From assembly GCA_964370765.1 (NCBI GenBank), contig CAYJKW010000012.1, positions 1 through 48,686 of the forward strand: DNA of 48,686 bases, read 5' to 3'. This document shows positions 33,761 through 42,584 of this stretch, piece after piece. Made by a program: the position numbers and the translations under genes. Each line of letters begins with the position of its first letter. Position 1 is the first letter of the stretch. The stretch is from CAYJBH01 sp964370765 (GTDB lineage: Bacteria > Bacillota > Clostridia > Oscillospirales > Ruminococcaceae). The notes under the pieces are model-generated. The model searched no databases. It saw only the letters and a program-made list of their open reading frames with translations, and was not told where the DNA came from.

Positions 33761-34327
33761 ATGGGTATTAAAACAAAAATTTCGAGTTCATTAAGGGAGT
33801 TATATTCGGTAAAATCTATTGCGCTTGCAGGTATGCTGCTAGCTGTAACGGTAGTAGTGGGCTATTTTGCGAACTTTAGTTTAACGGTATTTCCCCTTGT
33901 TAAGGTAAGCTTTAGCTTTATACCACAATCGTTAACCGCCATGTTACTTGGGCCTGTTGTATCAGGCGCTGTTGGTGGTCTTGGCGACCTAATTTCGTTT
34001 ATATTGAATGGTCAGGGTGGGGCATACTTTCCGGGTTGGACTTTAAATAGTATAATAACAGGATTGATTTATGGGGTGTTCTTATATAAAAATAATACCT
34101 CACTAAAAAATATTGTTACAGCAAAGATTATAATTCTCTTATTTGTAGAGATTTTGTTAGGTACATTATGGCTTAATATTCAGTTTGGGTGGCCTATAGC
34201 AGCAACACTTACAACAAGGGCTATCACAAATACCCTAAGCGCCCCGCTTGAGATTGCGCTAATGTTTGTTGTTGGGTCAACACTTAAGAGGATATTGCCA
34301 CATATTGGGCAACAAAGAAAATTATGA
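33761..34327 (+). CDS. folT: Folate ECF transporter S component FolT
   Basis: This 188-residue substrate-binding membrane subunit has about six helices and motifs such as 'GMLLAVTVVVGYFANFSL', 'VSFSFIPQSLTAMLLGPVVSGAVGGLGDLISF' and 'GQGGAYFPGWTLNSIITGLIYG', as in FolT. It captures folate and works with a shared ECF module encoded elsewhere. The chosen ATG has GGAAGG upstream. The longer frame would begin inside the terminator hairpin. The THF riboswitch upstream and folC downstream support folate specificity. Confidence 0.92.
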   Translation: MGIKTKISSSLRELYSVKSIALAGMLLAVTVVVGYFANFSLTVFPLVKVSFSFIPQSLTAMLLGPVVSGAVGGLGDLISFILNGQGGAYFPGWTLNSIITGLIYGVFLYKNNTSLKNIVTAKIIILLFVEILLGTLWLNIQFGWPIAATLTTRAITNTLSAPLEIALMFVVGSTLKRILPHIGQQRKL

Positions 34328-35601
34328 ACTATAAAGAAACATTAAGATACATAGATTCCTTTGCACTGTTTGGATCGGTACTTGGCCTTGACCGATTAAT
34401 CGAACTGTTAAAAAGGATGGGTAATCCACAAAAAAAACTTAAGTTTGTTCATGTAGCAGGGACAAACGGCAAGGGCTCTACTACAACAATGCTTTCTAAT
34501 ATACTTATAAAATCCGGCTATAAGACAGGTCTTTTTATTAGTCCTTATGTGCTTTGCTTTAGAGAAAGAATGCAGATTGATGGATGTATGATAAGCGAAG
34601 ATGACCTTTGTAGCTGTACAGGGTTTGTAAAAAAGCATGTCGAAAAGATGCGGGGAGACTCCCTTGTTATTACCCAGTTTGAGCTTGAAACTGCAATAGC
34701 ATTCGAGTGGTATTCAAGGCAGGGGTGTGACATAGTATGCCTTGAGGTAGGGCTTGGGGGGCGTTTTGATGCAACAAATGTAATTGATTGCCCGCTTGTA
34801 CATGTAATTACCGCCATCGACTATGATCATACTGCAATACTGGGAGATAGCATTTCGAAAATTGCTTTTGAAAAAGCCGGCATTATAAAAGGCTCATCTA
34901 CCGTAATCTACCCACTACAGCAAGATGATGCAAAGCAGGTAATAGTCAATTGCTGCGAAAAGGCCGGTAGTGTACCAGTTATCGTAGATTTGTCCACCCT
35001 TGAAATTACCGATAAAAGCTGGATGGCATTTAATTTTGACTACGATGGATTAAGCTTTGAAAAATCGCTTCCAGGACTTTTTCAGGTCTACAACGCAGCC
35101 ACAGCCTACACCGCGGCATTACAGCTAAGGGAATGTGGCTATACAATCACCGATGATCAGATAATATACGGTATTAAAGATACTTTTTTTCCGGCAAGAA
35201 CAGAAATATTGTCTCGCTTCCCACTTGTTGTATTAGATGGAGCACACAATATATCAGGTGCACAGGAACTAGCAAAAACATTAAAGGGAATTACCGGTGA
35301 CAAGATTATCTTGATGATAGGTTTGTTATCCGATAAGGATTATGATAAGATATTGGAGATTTTGCTTCCCTTTGCAGATATGGCAATATTACTTACTCCG
35401 AATAACCCACGCGCGTTAATGGCAACGCAGCTTGCCGATATTGCAAAAAAATATTGTAATTGCTGTCTCTCGTTTGACGATTATAACTTAGCCGTTGACT
35501 ATGTATTTTCAGTTGCAACCGAAAATGATGCTATAGTAGCATGTGGGTCGTTGTATCTTGCGTCGGATATTAGACCACTACTTATAGATAAAACAAGATA
35601 A
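34324..35601 (+). CDS. folC: Folylpolyglutamate/dihydrofolate synthase FolC
   Basis: This 425-residue Mur-ligase-like enzyme adds glutamates to folate, trapping it in the cell. The P-loop is 'VAGTNGKGSTTTMLSNIL', the folate-binding region 'YKTGLFISPYVLCFRERMQIDG', with 'GLGGRFDATNVI', 'AIDYDHTAILGDSISKIAFEKAGI' and 'DGAHNISGAQEL' in the C-terminal domain. The ATG overlaps the folT stop (ATGA) with no clear ribosome binding site, so translation is probably coupled. Import and polyglutamylation under one folate switch form a coherent unit. Confidence 0.94.
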   Translation: MNYKETLRYIDSFALFGSVLGLDRLIELLKRMGNPQKKLKFVHVAGTNGKGSTTTMLSNILIKSGYKTGLFISPYVLCFRERMQIDGCMISEDDLCSCTGFVKKHVEKMRGDSLVITQFELETAIAFEWYSRQGCDIVCLEVGLGGRFDATNVIDCPLVHVITAIDYDHTAILGDSISKIAFEKAGIIKGSSTVIYPLQQDDAKQVIVNCCEKAGSVPVIVDLSTLEITDKSWMAFNFDYDGLSFEKSLPGLFQVYNAATAYTAALQLRECGYTITDDQIIYGIKDTFFPARTEILSRFPLVVLDGAHNISGAQELAKTLKGITGDKIILMIGLLSDKDYDKILEILLPFADMAILLTPNNPRALMATQLADIAKKYCNCCLSFDDYNLAVDYVFSVATENDAIVACGSLYLASDIRPLLIDKTR

Positions 35602-35639
35602 AACGATTGCACCGAAAAATTCGGTACAATCGTTTTTAA
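35602..35639. terminator. Bidirectional terminator between folC and the aminotransferase
   Basis: AACGATTG-C-ACCGAA pairs with TTCGGT-A-CAATCGTT around a three-base loop, flanked by A and T runs. It serves the two converging transcripts. Confidence 0.88.
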
Positions 35640-35641
35640 AA

Positions 35642-36811
35642 TTATAAAGAGTTTAAAAACTCTTCTATCCTATCAAGTGCAGTCATTAGATGTTTTAACG
35701 AGTAGGAGTAGCTTATTCTTACAAAACCCTCTCCACACTCGCCGAATGCATTTCCGGGAACAACCGCAACCTTTGTTTGATTAAGCAGGCGATTACAAAA
35801 CTCTTCAGACGTGAGTCCTGTAGATGTAATAGACGGGAAAACATAAAATGCTCCCTGTGGTTCAAAACAGGCAAGTCCCATCGCGTTTAGACGTTTTACC
35901 ATTAAACGGCGGCGCTCGTTATATTCCTCGCGCATCGCTGCAACCTCTTTAGAACAGTCGTTAAGGGCGACGACTGCTGCATACTGTGCAGTAGTCGGTG
36001 CGCACATAATAGCATATTGATGAATCTTATTCATAACCATCGCAAGCTCTTGCGGAGCTGCGGCATAACCCAGTCTCCAACCTGTCATTGCATAGGCCTT
36101 CGAAAAACCGCTAATTATAATGGTTCTTTCTCTCATTCCATCAAGCTCGGCAATAGAAACATGTCGATTATCTGTATAGGTTAATTCAGCATATATCTCG
36201 TCACTTATCACCAGTATGTCGGTATCACGCAATACCTCTGCAATCTGCTCTAAATCCTCACGCTCCATGATAGCACCGGTAGGATTAGAGGGGAATGAGA
36301 TTATTAATGCCTTTGTATTTTTTGTTATGGCTGCCTTTAGGTCTTTAGCAGTAAGCTTGAAGTTGTTCTCTGCCTTTGTAACAAGTGGTACTGCAACACC
36401 GCCGGCAAGTTCGGTTACAGCAGTATAACTCACAAAACATGGCTCACATATCAATATCTCATCACCTGGGTTTGTGATGGCCCTTACGGCAATATCAATA
36501 GCCTCACTACCACCTACGGTAACCACAATTTCATTGTCCGCAGAATAGCTAACATTAAAACGACGATCAAGGTATTCAGAAATTGTACGGCGCAACTCAA
36601 ACAGACCCTGATTAGAGGTATACCATGTATGACCTTTTTCTAGCGAGTCAATACCTGCCTGTCGTATACTCCAGGGTGTTTTAAAATCCGGTTCACCCAC
36701 ACCAAGAGAGATACAATCTTTCATCGTGGCGGCAACATCAAAAAATTTACGTATGCCGGATGGCTTTATAGCAGTTGCTCTATTCGAAAGAAATTTACTG
36801 TAATCAATCAC
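35642..36811 (-). CDS. Class I/II PLP aminotransferase
   Basis: This 389-residue fold type I aminotransferase has 'ISLGVGEPDFKTPW', 'GLFELRRTISEYL', 'PSNPTGAIMEREDLEQIAE', 'VISDEIYAELTY', the PLP lysine in 'SGFSKAYAMTGWRLGY' and the C-terminal Arg in 'FVRISYS'. It resembles the Bacillus PatA/aromatic-aspartate group. The substrate cannot be set from sequence alone. It overlaps the Lrp-type regulator upstream (ATGA), a common pairing in Clostridia. Confidence 0.88.
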   Translation of the reverse strand: MIDYSKFLSNRATAIKPSGIRKFFDVAATMKDCISLGVGEPDFKTPWSIRQAGIDSLEKGHTWYTSNQGLFELRRTISEYLDRRFNVSYSADNEIVVTVGGSEAIDIAVRAITNPGDEILICEPCFVSYTAVTELAGGVAVPLVTKAENNFKLTAKDLKAAITKNTKALIISFPSNPTGAIMEREDLEQIAEVLRDTDILVISDEIYAELTYTDNRHVSIAELDGMRERTIIISGFSKAYAMTGWRLGYAAAPQELAMVMNKIHQYAIMCAPTTAQYAAVVALNDCSKEVAAMREEYNERRRLMVKRLNAMGLACFEPQGAFYVFPSITSTGLTSEEFCNRLLNQTKVAVVPGNAFGECGEGFVRISYSYSLKHLMTALDRIEEFLNSL

Positions 36812-37284
36812 AAGATCATACCTCGCTCATCTTTCTCCTGTTGTGCATAGATTATCCCATCTTTTTTGTAGGTGTTAAGGATGAAATGTGTAGCAGTAGA
36901 TAGAACCGAATCAATTGGAGATAGTCGCTTTGCAACAAAACTTGCAATCTCATGAAAACTTTTACCGGATATGGTAAGTAAAAGATCGTAGCCACCACTA
37001 ATTAACTGTACTCCCTCTACCTCACTTAGGTTTGCGACCTGACGTGCAACGTGGTCAAATCCTACATCCCTTTTAGGTGCTACCTTTAACTCTATAAGTG
37101 CTTGAACACGGCCATCGTCGATACGATCGTGGTTAATCATTGCACGGTAACCTTTGATGATGCCATCCTCTTCGTACTTATCTATTTTTTTTGCAACCTC
37201 TTGCGGGTCGCAGCCAAGTAAAGTGCCTAACTCTTCTAAGCTGATACGTCCGTTTTCTTCCAATAAGGCAAGTAATCTTTCCAC
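36808..37284 (-). CDS. Lrp/AsnC-family transcriptional regulator
   Basis: The product has 158 residues from a GTG start with GGAGG six bases upstream. The ORF can be extended upstream to a TTG, but that lies within the promoter's -10 region. The N-terminal HTH ('RISLEELGTLLGCDPQEVAKKIDKYEEDGIIKGYRAMIN') is followed by a RAM ligand-binding domain ('VQALIELKVAP...VEGVQLISGGYDLLLTISGKSFHEIASFV'). It is probably an amino-acid-responsive regulator of its own operon with the aminotransferase. Confidence 0.88.
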   Translation of the reverse strand: MERLLALLEENGRISLEELGTLLGCDPQEVAKKIDKYEEDGIIKGYRAMINHDRIDDGRVQALIELKVAPKRDVGFDHVARQVANLSEVEGVQLISGGYDLLLTISGKSFHEIASFVAKRLSPIDSVLSTATHFILNTYKKDGIIYAQQEKDERGMIL

Positions 37285-37313
37285 ACTAAACCTCCATAAA
37301 ATATAATGTTTCA

Positions 37314-37342
37314 ATTATAACCTCTTGCATATTATTTGTCAA
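37314..37342 (-). promoter_or_regulatory. Promoter of the Lrp-aminotransferase operon
   Basis: Minus-strand TTGACA (37342-37337), 17 bases, TATAAT (37319-37314), a perfect consensus about 30 bases before the GTG start. Confidence 0.85.
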
Positions 37343-37414
37343 ACTAATGTGATAAAATACAAAATCAACCCAAAATTTTTATACATTTTGTTAATATATT
37401 ATATTAAATTGGTG

Positions 37415-37423
37415 TGTTATAAT
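37415..37423 (+). promoter_or_regulatory. Extended -10 promoter of the EF-G-like gene
   Basis: TGTTATAAT, a full extended -10, stands 35 bases before the start codon. No good -35 box is seen at 17 bases. Confidence 0.55.
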
Positions 37424-37457
37424 AACAAATATATTAGTTTAATATGGGGTGATAAAA

Positions 37458-39533
37458 ATGAAATATGCTATTGAGAAAATCCGCAACATTGCGTTAATGG
37501 GCCATGCCGGTTGTGGTAAAACTACCCTTACCGAGGCATTGCTCTTTTCGACAAAAACTATAGATCGTATGGGTAGGGTTGAGGATGGGAATACTGTCAG
37601 CGACTTTGAGCCGGAAGAACAAAAGCGTGGAGTTTCGTTTTCTACTTCGATGTCCTCGGTGGAGTTTGACGATGTTCGTGTGAATATAGTTGACTCTCCG
37701 GGTCTTTTTGATTTTGAGCTTGGTATGCATGAGGCAGCACATGCCTGTGAATCAGCCGTTATTGTTGTATCGGCAAGAGATGGGTTGCAGGTAGGTGCAC
37801 AAAAAGCATACAACCTTGCAAAGAAAAATGGCATGAGCAGTATGTTTTTTGTTTCTAAGGTAGATGTTGAGAATGCAGACTTTTATAAAGCACTTGAGGA
37901 GATAAAATTCCTCTGTGGTGCATCGGCATTTCCTCTTGTTGTGCCGGTAACCGAAAATGGAAGCACAATTTACATTAATGTAATACAGGATAAGGCATAT
38001 TCATATAAAGGTGGTGTACCGACTGAGGTTGACATGCCTGATACAGGGCATAGACTTGACGGCTTAAAAACTGCTATATATGAGGCAGTGGCCGAGACAG
38101 ATGAAGCGTTGTTCGAAAAATATTTCTCCGGTGAAGAGTTTACCGACGAAGAAGTTGTGTCCGGCCTTAAGACCGGAGTTAAAACAGGTTCTATTACACC
38201 GGTTCTTTGCGGTGCATCTACTAAGCTTGAAGCACTTGATATGCTACTTGCTGACATTCGATTTATGCTGCCGTCACCATCAAAATCGCCTACAATAGTA
38301 CATGATGATAAGGGTGAAGAAAAAGCCATTGAGTGCGACCAAGATGGCGAACTACTTGTATCGGTGTTTAAGACTGTTGCTGATCCTTTTGTAGGCAAAC
38401 TTAGCTATGTTAAGGTTATTCATGGTACCTTAAAAGCAGATAGCCATGTGGTAAACAGCCGCACCGGCGAGAATGAAAAACTTGGTAAATTATTGTTCCT
38501 GCGTGGTAAAAAGCAGATAGACACAACCGAGATTGCCGCAGGAGATATGGGTGCTATTACAAAGCTTGCCCATACTAAGACAGGCGATACGCTTTGTGAA
38601 GCAGGACATATCTACTCCTTGCCGGAGATTTCATTCCCAATACCAACCTACGCTATGGCGATACACCTAAAGAATAAGGGGGACGAAAGCAAGATAGGAA
38701 CTGCCCTAACAAGATTACTTGAAGAGGATTGCACCCTTAAGTTTAAAAATGAGCATGAGACATTACAGCAGCTACTTTCCGGACTTGGGGAACAACACCT
38801 TGAAAATACCATTGCTAAGCTAAAAAGTAAGTTTGGAATTGAAGCGAATCTTCTTCCAACAAGGGTTGCATATCGTGAGTCGATACGCAAAAAGGTTAAG
38901 GCAGAGGGTAAGCATAAAAAACAGACCGGTGGTCACGGACAGTTTGGTCATGTTTGGATTGAATTCGAACCACATGACGGTGAGGGACTTATCTTTGAAG
39001 AAAAGGTTTTTGGCGGAAGTGTTCCTAAAAACTATTTCCCAGCAGTAGAAAAGGGCTTGCAATCATCAATTGCACACGGTGTACTTGCCGGCTACCCTGT
39101 AGTAGGTTTAAAAGCAACACTGCTTGATGGCTCTTACCATCCGGTAGATAGCTCGGAAATGGCGTTTAAGTTAGCCGCATCTCTTTCCTATAAAAAAGGC
39201 TTAGCAGAAGCATCGCCTGTGTTGTTAGAGCCTATAGGTTCTTTAAAAGCAAATGTTCCTGACAACAATACCGGTGACGTTATGGGCGAGGTTAATAAAC
39301 GACGTGGAAGAGTGCTTGGAATGGGACCTGACGAAGAGGGCGGACAACTTATAGAGGCTGAGTGCCCAATGTCGGAGATGCATGACTTTACAACCTTTAT
39401 TCGTAGCCTTACAGGTGGTAGAGGTAGCTATACATTTGAGTTTGTAAGGTATGAAGCGCTACCGTCACAGCTGGAGGGCAAGGTTATTGAGGATGCAAAG
39501 CACTTTATTCAGCATAAGGATGATGAGGAATAA
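37458..39533 (+). CDS. Elongation factor G-like GTPase
   Basis: The product has 691 residues with all five EF-G domains: GTPase (about 8-270), domain II ('DPFVGKLSYVKVIHGTLKADS'), III, IV ('GHGQFGHVWIEFEP', 'VEKGLQSSIAHGVLAGYPV') and V ('EVNKRRGRVLGMGPDEEGGQLIEAECPMSEM'). It belongs to the EF-G-like paralogue group, not canonical FusA. Switch I reads RGVSFSTS instead of RGITI, G3 is DSPGLFDF where canonical EF-G has DTPGHVDF, and G4 is SKVD where NKxD is usual. The inner ATG is chosen because GGGGTGAT is its ribosome binding site and overlaps the alternative GTG. A ribosome-related but non-translocase role is likely. Confidence 0.88.
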   Translation: MKYAIEKIRNIALMGHAGCGKTTLTEALLFSTKTIDRMGRVEDGNTVSDFEPEEQKRGVSFSTSMSSVEFDDVRVNIVDSPGLFDFELGMHEAAHACESAVIVVSARDGLQVGAQKAYNLAKKNGMSSMFFVSKVDVENADFYKALEEIKFLCGASAFPLVVPVTENGSTIYINVIQDKAYSYKGGVPTEVDMPDTGHRLDGLKTAIYEAVAETDEALFEKYFSGEEFTDEEVVSGLKTGVKTGSITPVLCGASTKLEALDMLLADIRFMLPSPSKSPTIVHDDKGEEKAIECDQDGELLVSVFKTVADPFVGKLSYVKVIHGTLKADSHVVNSRTGENEKLGKLLFLRGKKQIDTTEIAAGDMGAITKLAHTKTGDTLCEAGHIYSLPEISFPIPTYAMAIHLKNKGDESKIGTALTRLLEEDCTLKFKNEHETLQQLLSGLGEQHLENTIAKLKSKFGIEANLLPTRVAYRESIRKKVKAEGKHKKQTGGHGQFGHVWIEFEPHDGEGLIFEEKVFGGSVPKNYFPAVEKGLQSSIAHGVLAGYPVVGLKATLLDGSYHPVDSSEMAFKLAASLSYKKGLAEASPVLLEPIGSLKANVPDNNTGDVMGEVNKRRGRVLGMGPDEEGGQLIEAECPMSEMHDFTTFIRSLTGGRGSYTFEFVRYEALPSQLEGKVIEDAKHFIQHKDDEE

Positions 39534-39552
39534 ATTGACTTTGGCTTAATGA

Positions 39553-39577
39553 AAAACCGCCCGTATAGGGCGGTTTT
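39553..39577. terminator. Bidirectional terminator after the EF-G-like gene
   Basis: AAAACCGCCC and GGGCGGTTTT form a 10-bp GC-cored stem around GTATA. It is usable by both converging transcripts. Confidence 0.9.
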
Positions 39578-39610
39578 CGATATACAAACAATTTTAGTGG
39601 AAATATCTCT

Positions 39611-40411
39611 CTATTCAAGATTAAGCTTTTTTGATATAGCGTAGTGGCACAGGCAGATCATACCAAAAAATTGTATTATCATTACAATATTTAAAGTTGC
39701 AAAAATATTGTTAAGATACTGTTCCATATCAACAGATGAAAACCCACTAAACAGGTCTACTGTAAAGGCAAAAATTATTATTCCCATCAGTGCGATGCTT
39801 TGACTAATGAAGTATAGAACAAAATAGGCGCCTACAGATGCTAAAATTCTGTTTTTAAACATCTGTCCTATGGATAGAGCTGTGAAAAACAGTAAAAAAG
39901 CAATTGTTAAGCCGGCTAATACATATAAAAATATTATTACCGGTGAGGTTTTGAGTGGTATGTTTGTGCCATCAAAGCCATAAGATGCGATAGTGCTATA
40001 ATTCCATCCTGATGGTGCTATTTCTGGGTGTCCAGACACCCTACCGATTGGCTCCAAGGTAAGTATAGCAAAGATGATAGTAATAATTGTAGTAGATATT
40101 CCGACAATAAACTTACTATAAAAATGCACCATGTTGCTGACCGGTAAAGTAAATGTAAGGTACCCTTCAGCAGAAAACATGCTTGTATAAAAGCGATGTA
40201 TGACCGTTATAAAACAAAATACGATAGAGAATAAAATCGTTATAGGGTAGGGGATAAACAATATAGTGCGCACCATATCTATTCCATATATACTATTCGG
40301 CAACATAAATGATATGACTGCTATTAAACAGCTTATTGCAATTGCGATGAAAATAAACCAAATAGATCTAAATATTTTTAAAAATTCATATTTATAAAGT
40401 TTGACTAACAT
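39611..40411 (-). CDS. ABC transporter permease of a YtrA-regulated exporter
   Basis: This 266-residue protein has six helices and begins 'MLVKLYKYEFLKIFRSIWFIFIAIA', the usual start of ABC-2 type permeases paired with YtrA-like regulators. 'FYTSMFSAEGYLTFTLPVS' in the first loop is the family's conserved stretch. GGGAGG precedes the ATG, which overlaps the ATPase gene by seven bases. The substrate is unknown. Related systems respond to cell-wall stress. Confidence 0.85.
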   Translation of the reverse strand: MLVKLYKYEFLKIFRSIWFIFIAIAISCLIAVISFMLPNSIYGIDMVRTILFIPYPITILFSIVFCFITVIHRFYTSMFSAEGYLTFTLPVSNMVHFYSKFIVGISTTIITIIFAILTLEPIGRVSGHPEIAPSGWNYSTIASYGFDGTNIPLKTSPVIIFLYVLAGLTIAFLLFFTALSIGQMFKNRILASVGAYFVLYFISQSIALMGIIIFAFTVDLFSGFSSVDMEQYLNNIFATLNIVMIIQFFGMICLCHYAISKKLNLE

Positions 40412-41103
40412 TTAAAAACCTCCCTAAATAGTCCATCTATGCTGTTGTTATGACTTGTTCTTATCTCATCTGCATCACCAAATAGTTCTACATTTCCCTC
40501 CTTTAAAAAGACAACATCGGAAAGTATCTGTTCTACATCGGCTATCAAATGTGTGCAGATTATTATAGATGCATTTTCATTGTAGTTTGAAAGTATTGTG
40601 TTTAAGATATAGTCACGTGCGGCGGGGTCAACACCAGCTATCGGCTCGTCAAGTAGATATAGATCGGCATCTCTACTCATTACAAGTATAAGTGCTACCT
40701 TTTCTCGGTTGCCTTTGGAAAGTGTTTTTAGCTTTACATTTTGATCTATATTAAGGTTGCCAAGCATCTCGTATGCACGCTGTTCATTAAAGTTTGAGAA
40801 AAAATCTTTATAGTATTTTACTATATCGCGTACACGTTCTTCCTTAGGTAGAAAATCCCTGTCAGGTAGATAGGATACAACATTTTTTGTGTTTTTTCCA
40901 ACATTATATCCGGATATTTTTGCGTTACCACAATTTGGTACTAGCAGTCCGTTTAATATCTTTATCAACGTAGTTTTTCCGCTACCGTTAGGCCCCAATA
41001 AACCAAGTATACACCCTTTGTTTAATTTTAACGTAAAATTATTAAGTGCAACTTTTGTGCCAAAGCTTTTACAAATTGATTCGCACTCAAGTATATATTC
41101 CAT
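40405..41103 (-). CDS. ABC transporter ATPase of a YtrA-regulated exporter
   Basis: This 232-residue ATPase has Walker A GPNGSGKTT, the Q-loop region 'VVSYLPDRDFLP', the modified signature 'LSKGNREKVALIL' that is normal for YtrB-type ATPases, Walker B 'DLYLLDEPIAGVDP', and the switch histidine in 'ICTHLIADVE'. It is coupled to gntR (TAATG overlap) with AAGGAG as ribosome binding site. Confidence 0.9.
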   Translation of the reverse strand: MEYILECESICKSFGTKVALNNFTLKLNKGCILGLLGPNGSGKTTLIKILNGLLVPNCGNAKISGYNVGKNTKNVVSYLPDRDFLPKEERVRDIVKYYKDFFSNFNEQRAYEMLGNLNIDQNVKLKTLSKGNREKVALILVMSRDADLYLLDEPIAGVDPAARDYILNTILSNYNENASIIICTHLIADVEQILSDVVFLKEGNVELFGDADEIRTSHNNSIDGLFREVFKC

Positions 41104-41468
41104 TAAATCTCCTTTGTATGTGATTTTACTATTGCAGATATTTCCTCGTTATTAAACCCTAACTCTAATGCAGATGTTACAAAGTTTTTCGTCATTTCAG
41201 ACAGTAGTTTTGTAGCAACATCTTTTATTATCGTTGTATCATCGGTTACGTATCTTCCATCACCTCTTTTTGTTACAATTATACCTCTGGTCTCTGTTTC
41301 TACAAATGCACGTTGCATAGTATTTGGGTTTACACCTGCGGTTAAAGCGATATCCCTTACTGTAGGCAACTTTTCACCTGGCTTGTATCTTCCGGATACA
41401 ACATCACTAACTATGATGTCTGCTATCTGTTGGAAAATTGGTCTATCATTTGTGAAATTCCACGGCAC
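41103..41468 (-). CDS. GntR-family repressor (YtrA subfamily)
   Basis: The product has 121 residues from a GTG start with GGAGG seven bases upstream. The winged helix covers residues about 8-75 ('PIFQQIADIIVSDVVSGRYKPGEKLPTVRDIALTAGVNPNTMQRAFVETETRGIIVTKRGDGRYV'). A short C-terminal dimer helix replaces the large effector domain, which defines YtrA-type regulators. A perfect 16-base inverted repeat over its own promoter is the likely operator, so the operon should be autorepressed. Confidence 0.9.
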   Translation of the reverse strand: MPWNFTNDRPIFQQIADIIVSDVVSGRYKPGEKLPTVRDIALTAGVNPNTMQRAFVETETRGIIVTKRGDGRYVTDDTTIIKDVATKLLSEMTKNFVTSALELGFNNEEISAIVKSHTKEI

Positions 41469-41481
41469 ATGAACACCTCCT

Positions 41482-41519
41482 TTGTATTATTGTATTATTG
41501 AACTAATACAATAATACAA
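41482..41519. promoter_or_regulatory. Probable GntR/YtrA operator, perfect 16-base inverted repeat
   Basis: TTGTATTATTGTATTA, a six-base spacer, and its exact reverse complement. The repeat covers the -10 box and start region of the gntR promoter and ends three bases before the gntR ribosome binding site. It could also affect the divergent tag gene. Confidence 0.85.
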
Positions 41520-41539
41520 CATAAACTTGTATATGTCAA
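41511..41539 (-). promoter_or_regulatory. Promoter of the gntR-ABC operon
   Basis: Minus-strand TTGACA (41539-41534), 17 bases, TATTAT (41516-41511). The -10 box lies within the operator arm. Confidence 0.8.
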
Positions 41540-41579
41540 GTATTATATTTAATTTTAAATTTTGTAGCGAGGTATCGAT

Positions 41580-42131
41580 TTGAAACGATGTAGCTGGCCA
41601 AACCTTGAAAGTTCACAGGTTTATATTGATTACCATGATAATGAATGGGGTGTAGCATCACGTGATGATGCACATTTGTTTGAGATGTTTGTTTTAGAGA
41701 GCTTTCATTGTGGACTATCTTGGCTTTTAATCCTTAAAAAACGTGATTCATTTAGAAAGGCGTTTGATAACTTTGACCCAGAAATAATATCAAGGTATGG
41801 GGAATCTAAGGTAGAACAGCTTATGCAGGATGCACAGATAGTTAGAAATAGGGCTAAAATTCTTGCAACTATTCAAAATGCTAAGGCATATTTAAAGGTT
41901 GTGGATGAATTTGGCAGCTTTTCGGAATATCTTTGGGGATTTACCGACAACAAGGTGATACACTACCCATTTGATGGAGTAACAACAAAAAATGAACTTT
42001 CAGACAAAGTTTCAAAGGATCTAAAAAAGCGTGGTTTTAAGTTTATGGGCACAGTAACCTGTTTTTCATATCTCGAAGCTGTAGGCATTATGAATAATCA
42101 TGCGGACTACTGTTTCAGGTTTGATAATTAA
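41580..42131 (+). CDS. tag: DNA-3-methyladenine glycosylase I
   Basis: This 183-residue base-excision repair enzyme removes 3-methyladenine. It starts at TTG with GAGG seven bases upstream, giving the typical 'MKRCSWP'. Zinc ligands are visible as Cys4, the His of 'DYHDNEWG', and the C-terminal His and Cys of 'NNHADYCFR'. 'FEMFVLESFHCGLSWLLILKKRDSFRKAF' is the catalytic HhH-like region. It is probably transcribed with the DsrE gene behind it. Confidence 0.93.
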   Translation: MKRCSWPNLESSQVYIDYHDNEWGVASRDDAHLFEMFVLESFHCGLSWLLILKKRDSFRKAFDNFDPEIISRYGESKVEQLMQDAQIVRNRAKILATIQNAKAYLKVVDEFGSFSEYLWGFTDNKVIHYPFDGVTTKNELSDKVSKDLKKRGFKFMGTVTCFSYLEAVGIMNNHADYCFRFDN

Positions 42132-42162
42132 TATGTAGATAAATTTATAAGGAGATAATATT

Positions 42163-42501
42163 ATGGGTAGCAAATTAAATGTGTTATGGGTAAATGACAA
42201 CCCCGTGGCAGCACACACGATGGTTTTTATGTATGCAACAAATGCAAAGCTACGTGGGTGGTTCGATGAAATCGAGGTAATTATATGGGGCCCTACTGCA
42301 AAATTGACTGCAGAGGATGAGGACATTCAAGAACGAATTAAACTTGCTCAGCATGCAGGTGTTAAGATTAAAGCATGTATTGCCTGCGCTAATGCATTAG
42401 GGGTCACAGATAAACTAAAATCGCTTGATATCGAGGTTGATGGAATGGGGCTGCCACTTACTAACATACTTAAAGAGAATGAAAGGTTAATAACTATTTA
42501 A
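42163..42501 (+). CDS. DsrE-family protein
   Basis: This 112-residue single-domain protein has 'LNVLWVNDNPVAAHTMVFMYATNAKLRGWFDEIEVIIWGPTAKLTAEDEDIQERI', and a Cys pair region 'GVKIKACIACANALG' where DsrE proteins have their active cysteine. It may take part in sulfur relay or simply bind small ligands. The role is unproven for this subgroup. AAGGAG precedes the ATG. Confidence 0.82.
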   Translation: MGSKLNVLWVNDNPVAAHTMVFMYATNAKLRGWFDEIEVIIWGPTAKLTAEDEDIQERIKLAQHAGVKIKACIACANALGVTDKLKSLDIEVDGMGLPLTNILKENERLITI

Positions 42502-42584
42502 ATGTTTTAACTTCCAAAAGCACAATAAGGTGCAGGCCCCGATGCAACAAAGCAAATTTTTTTACTATATATCCAAATAAAATT

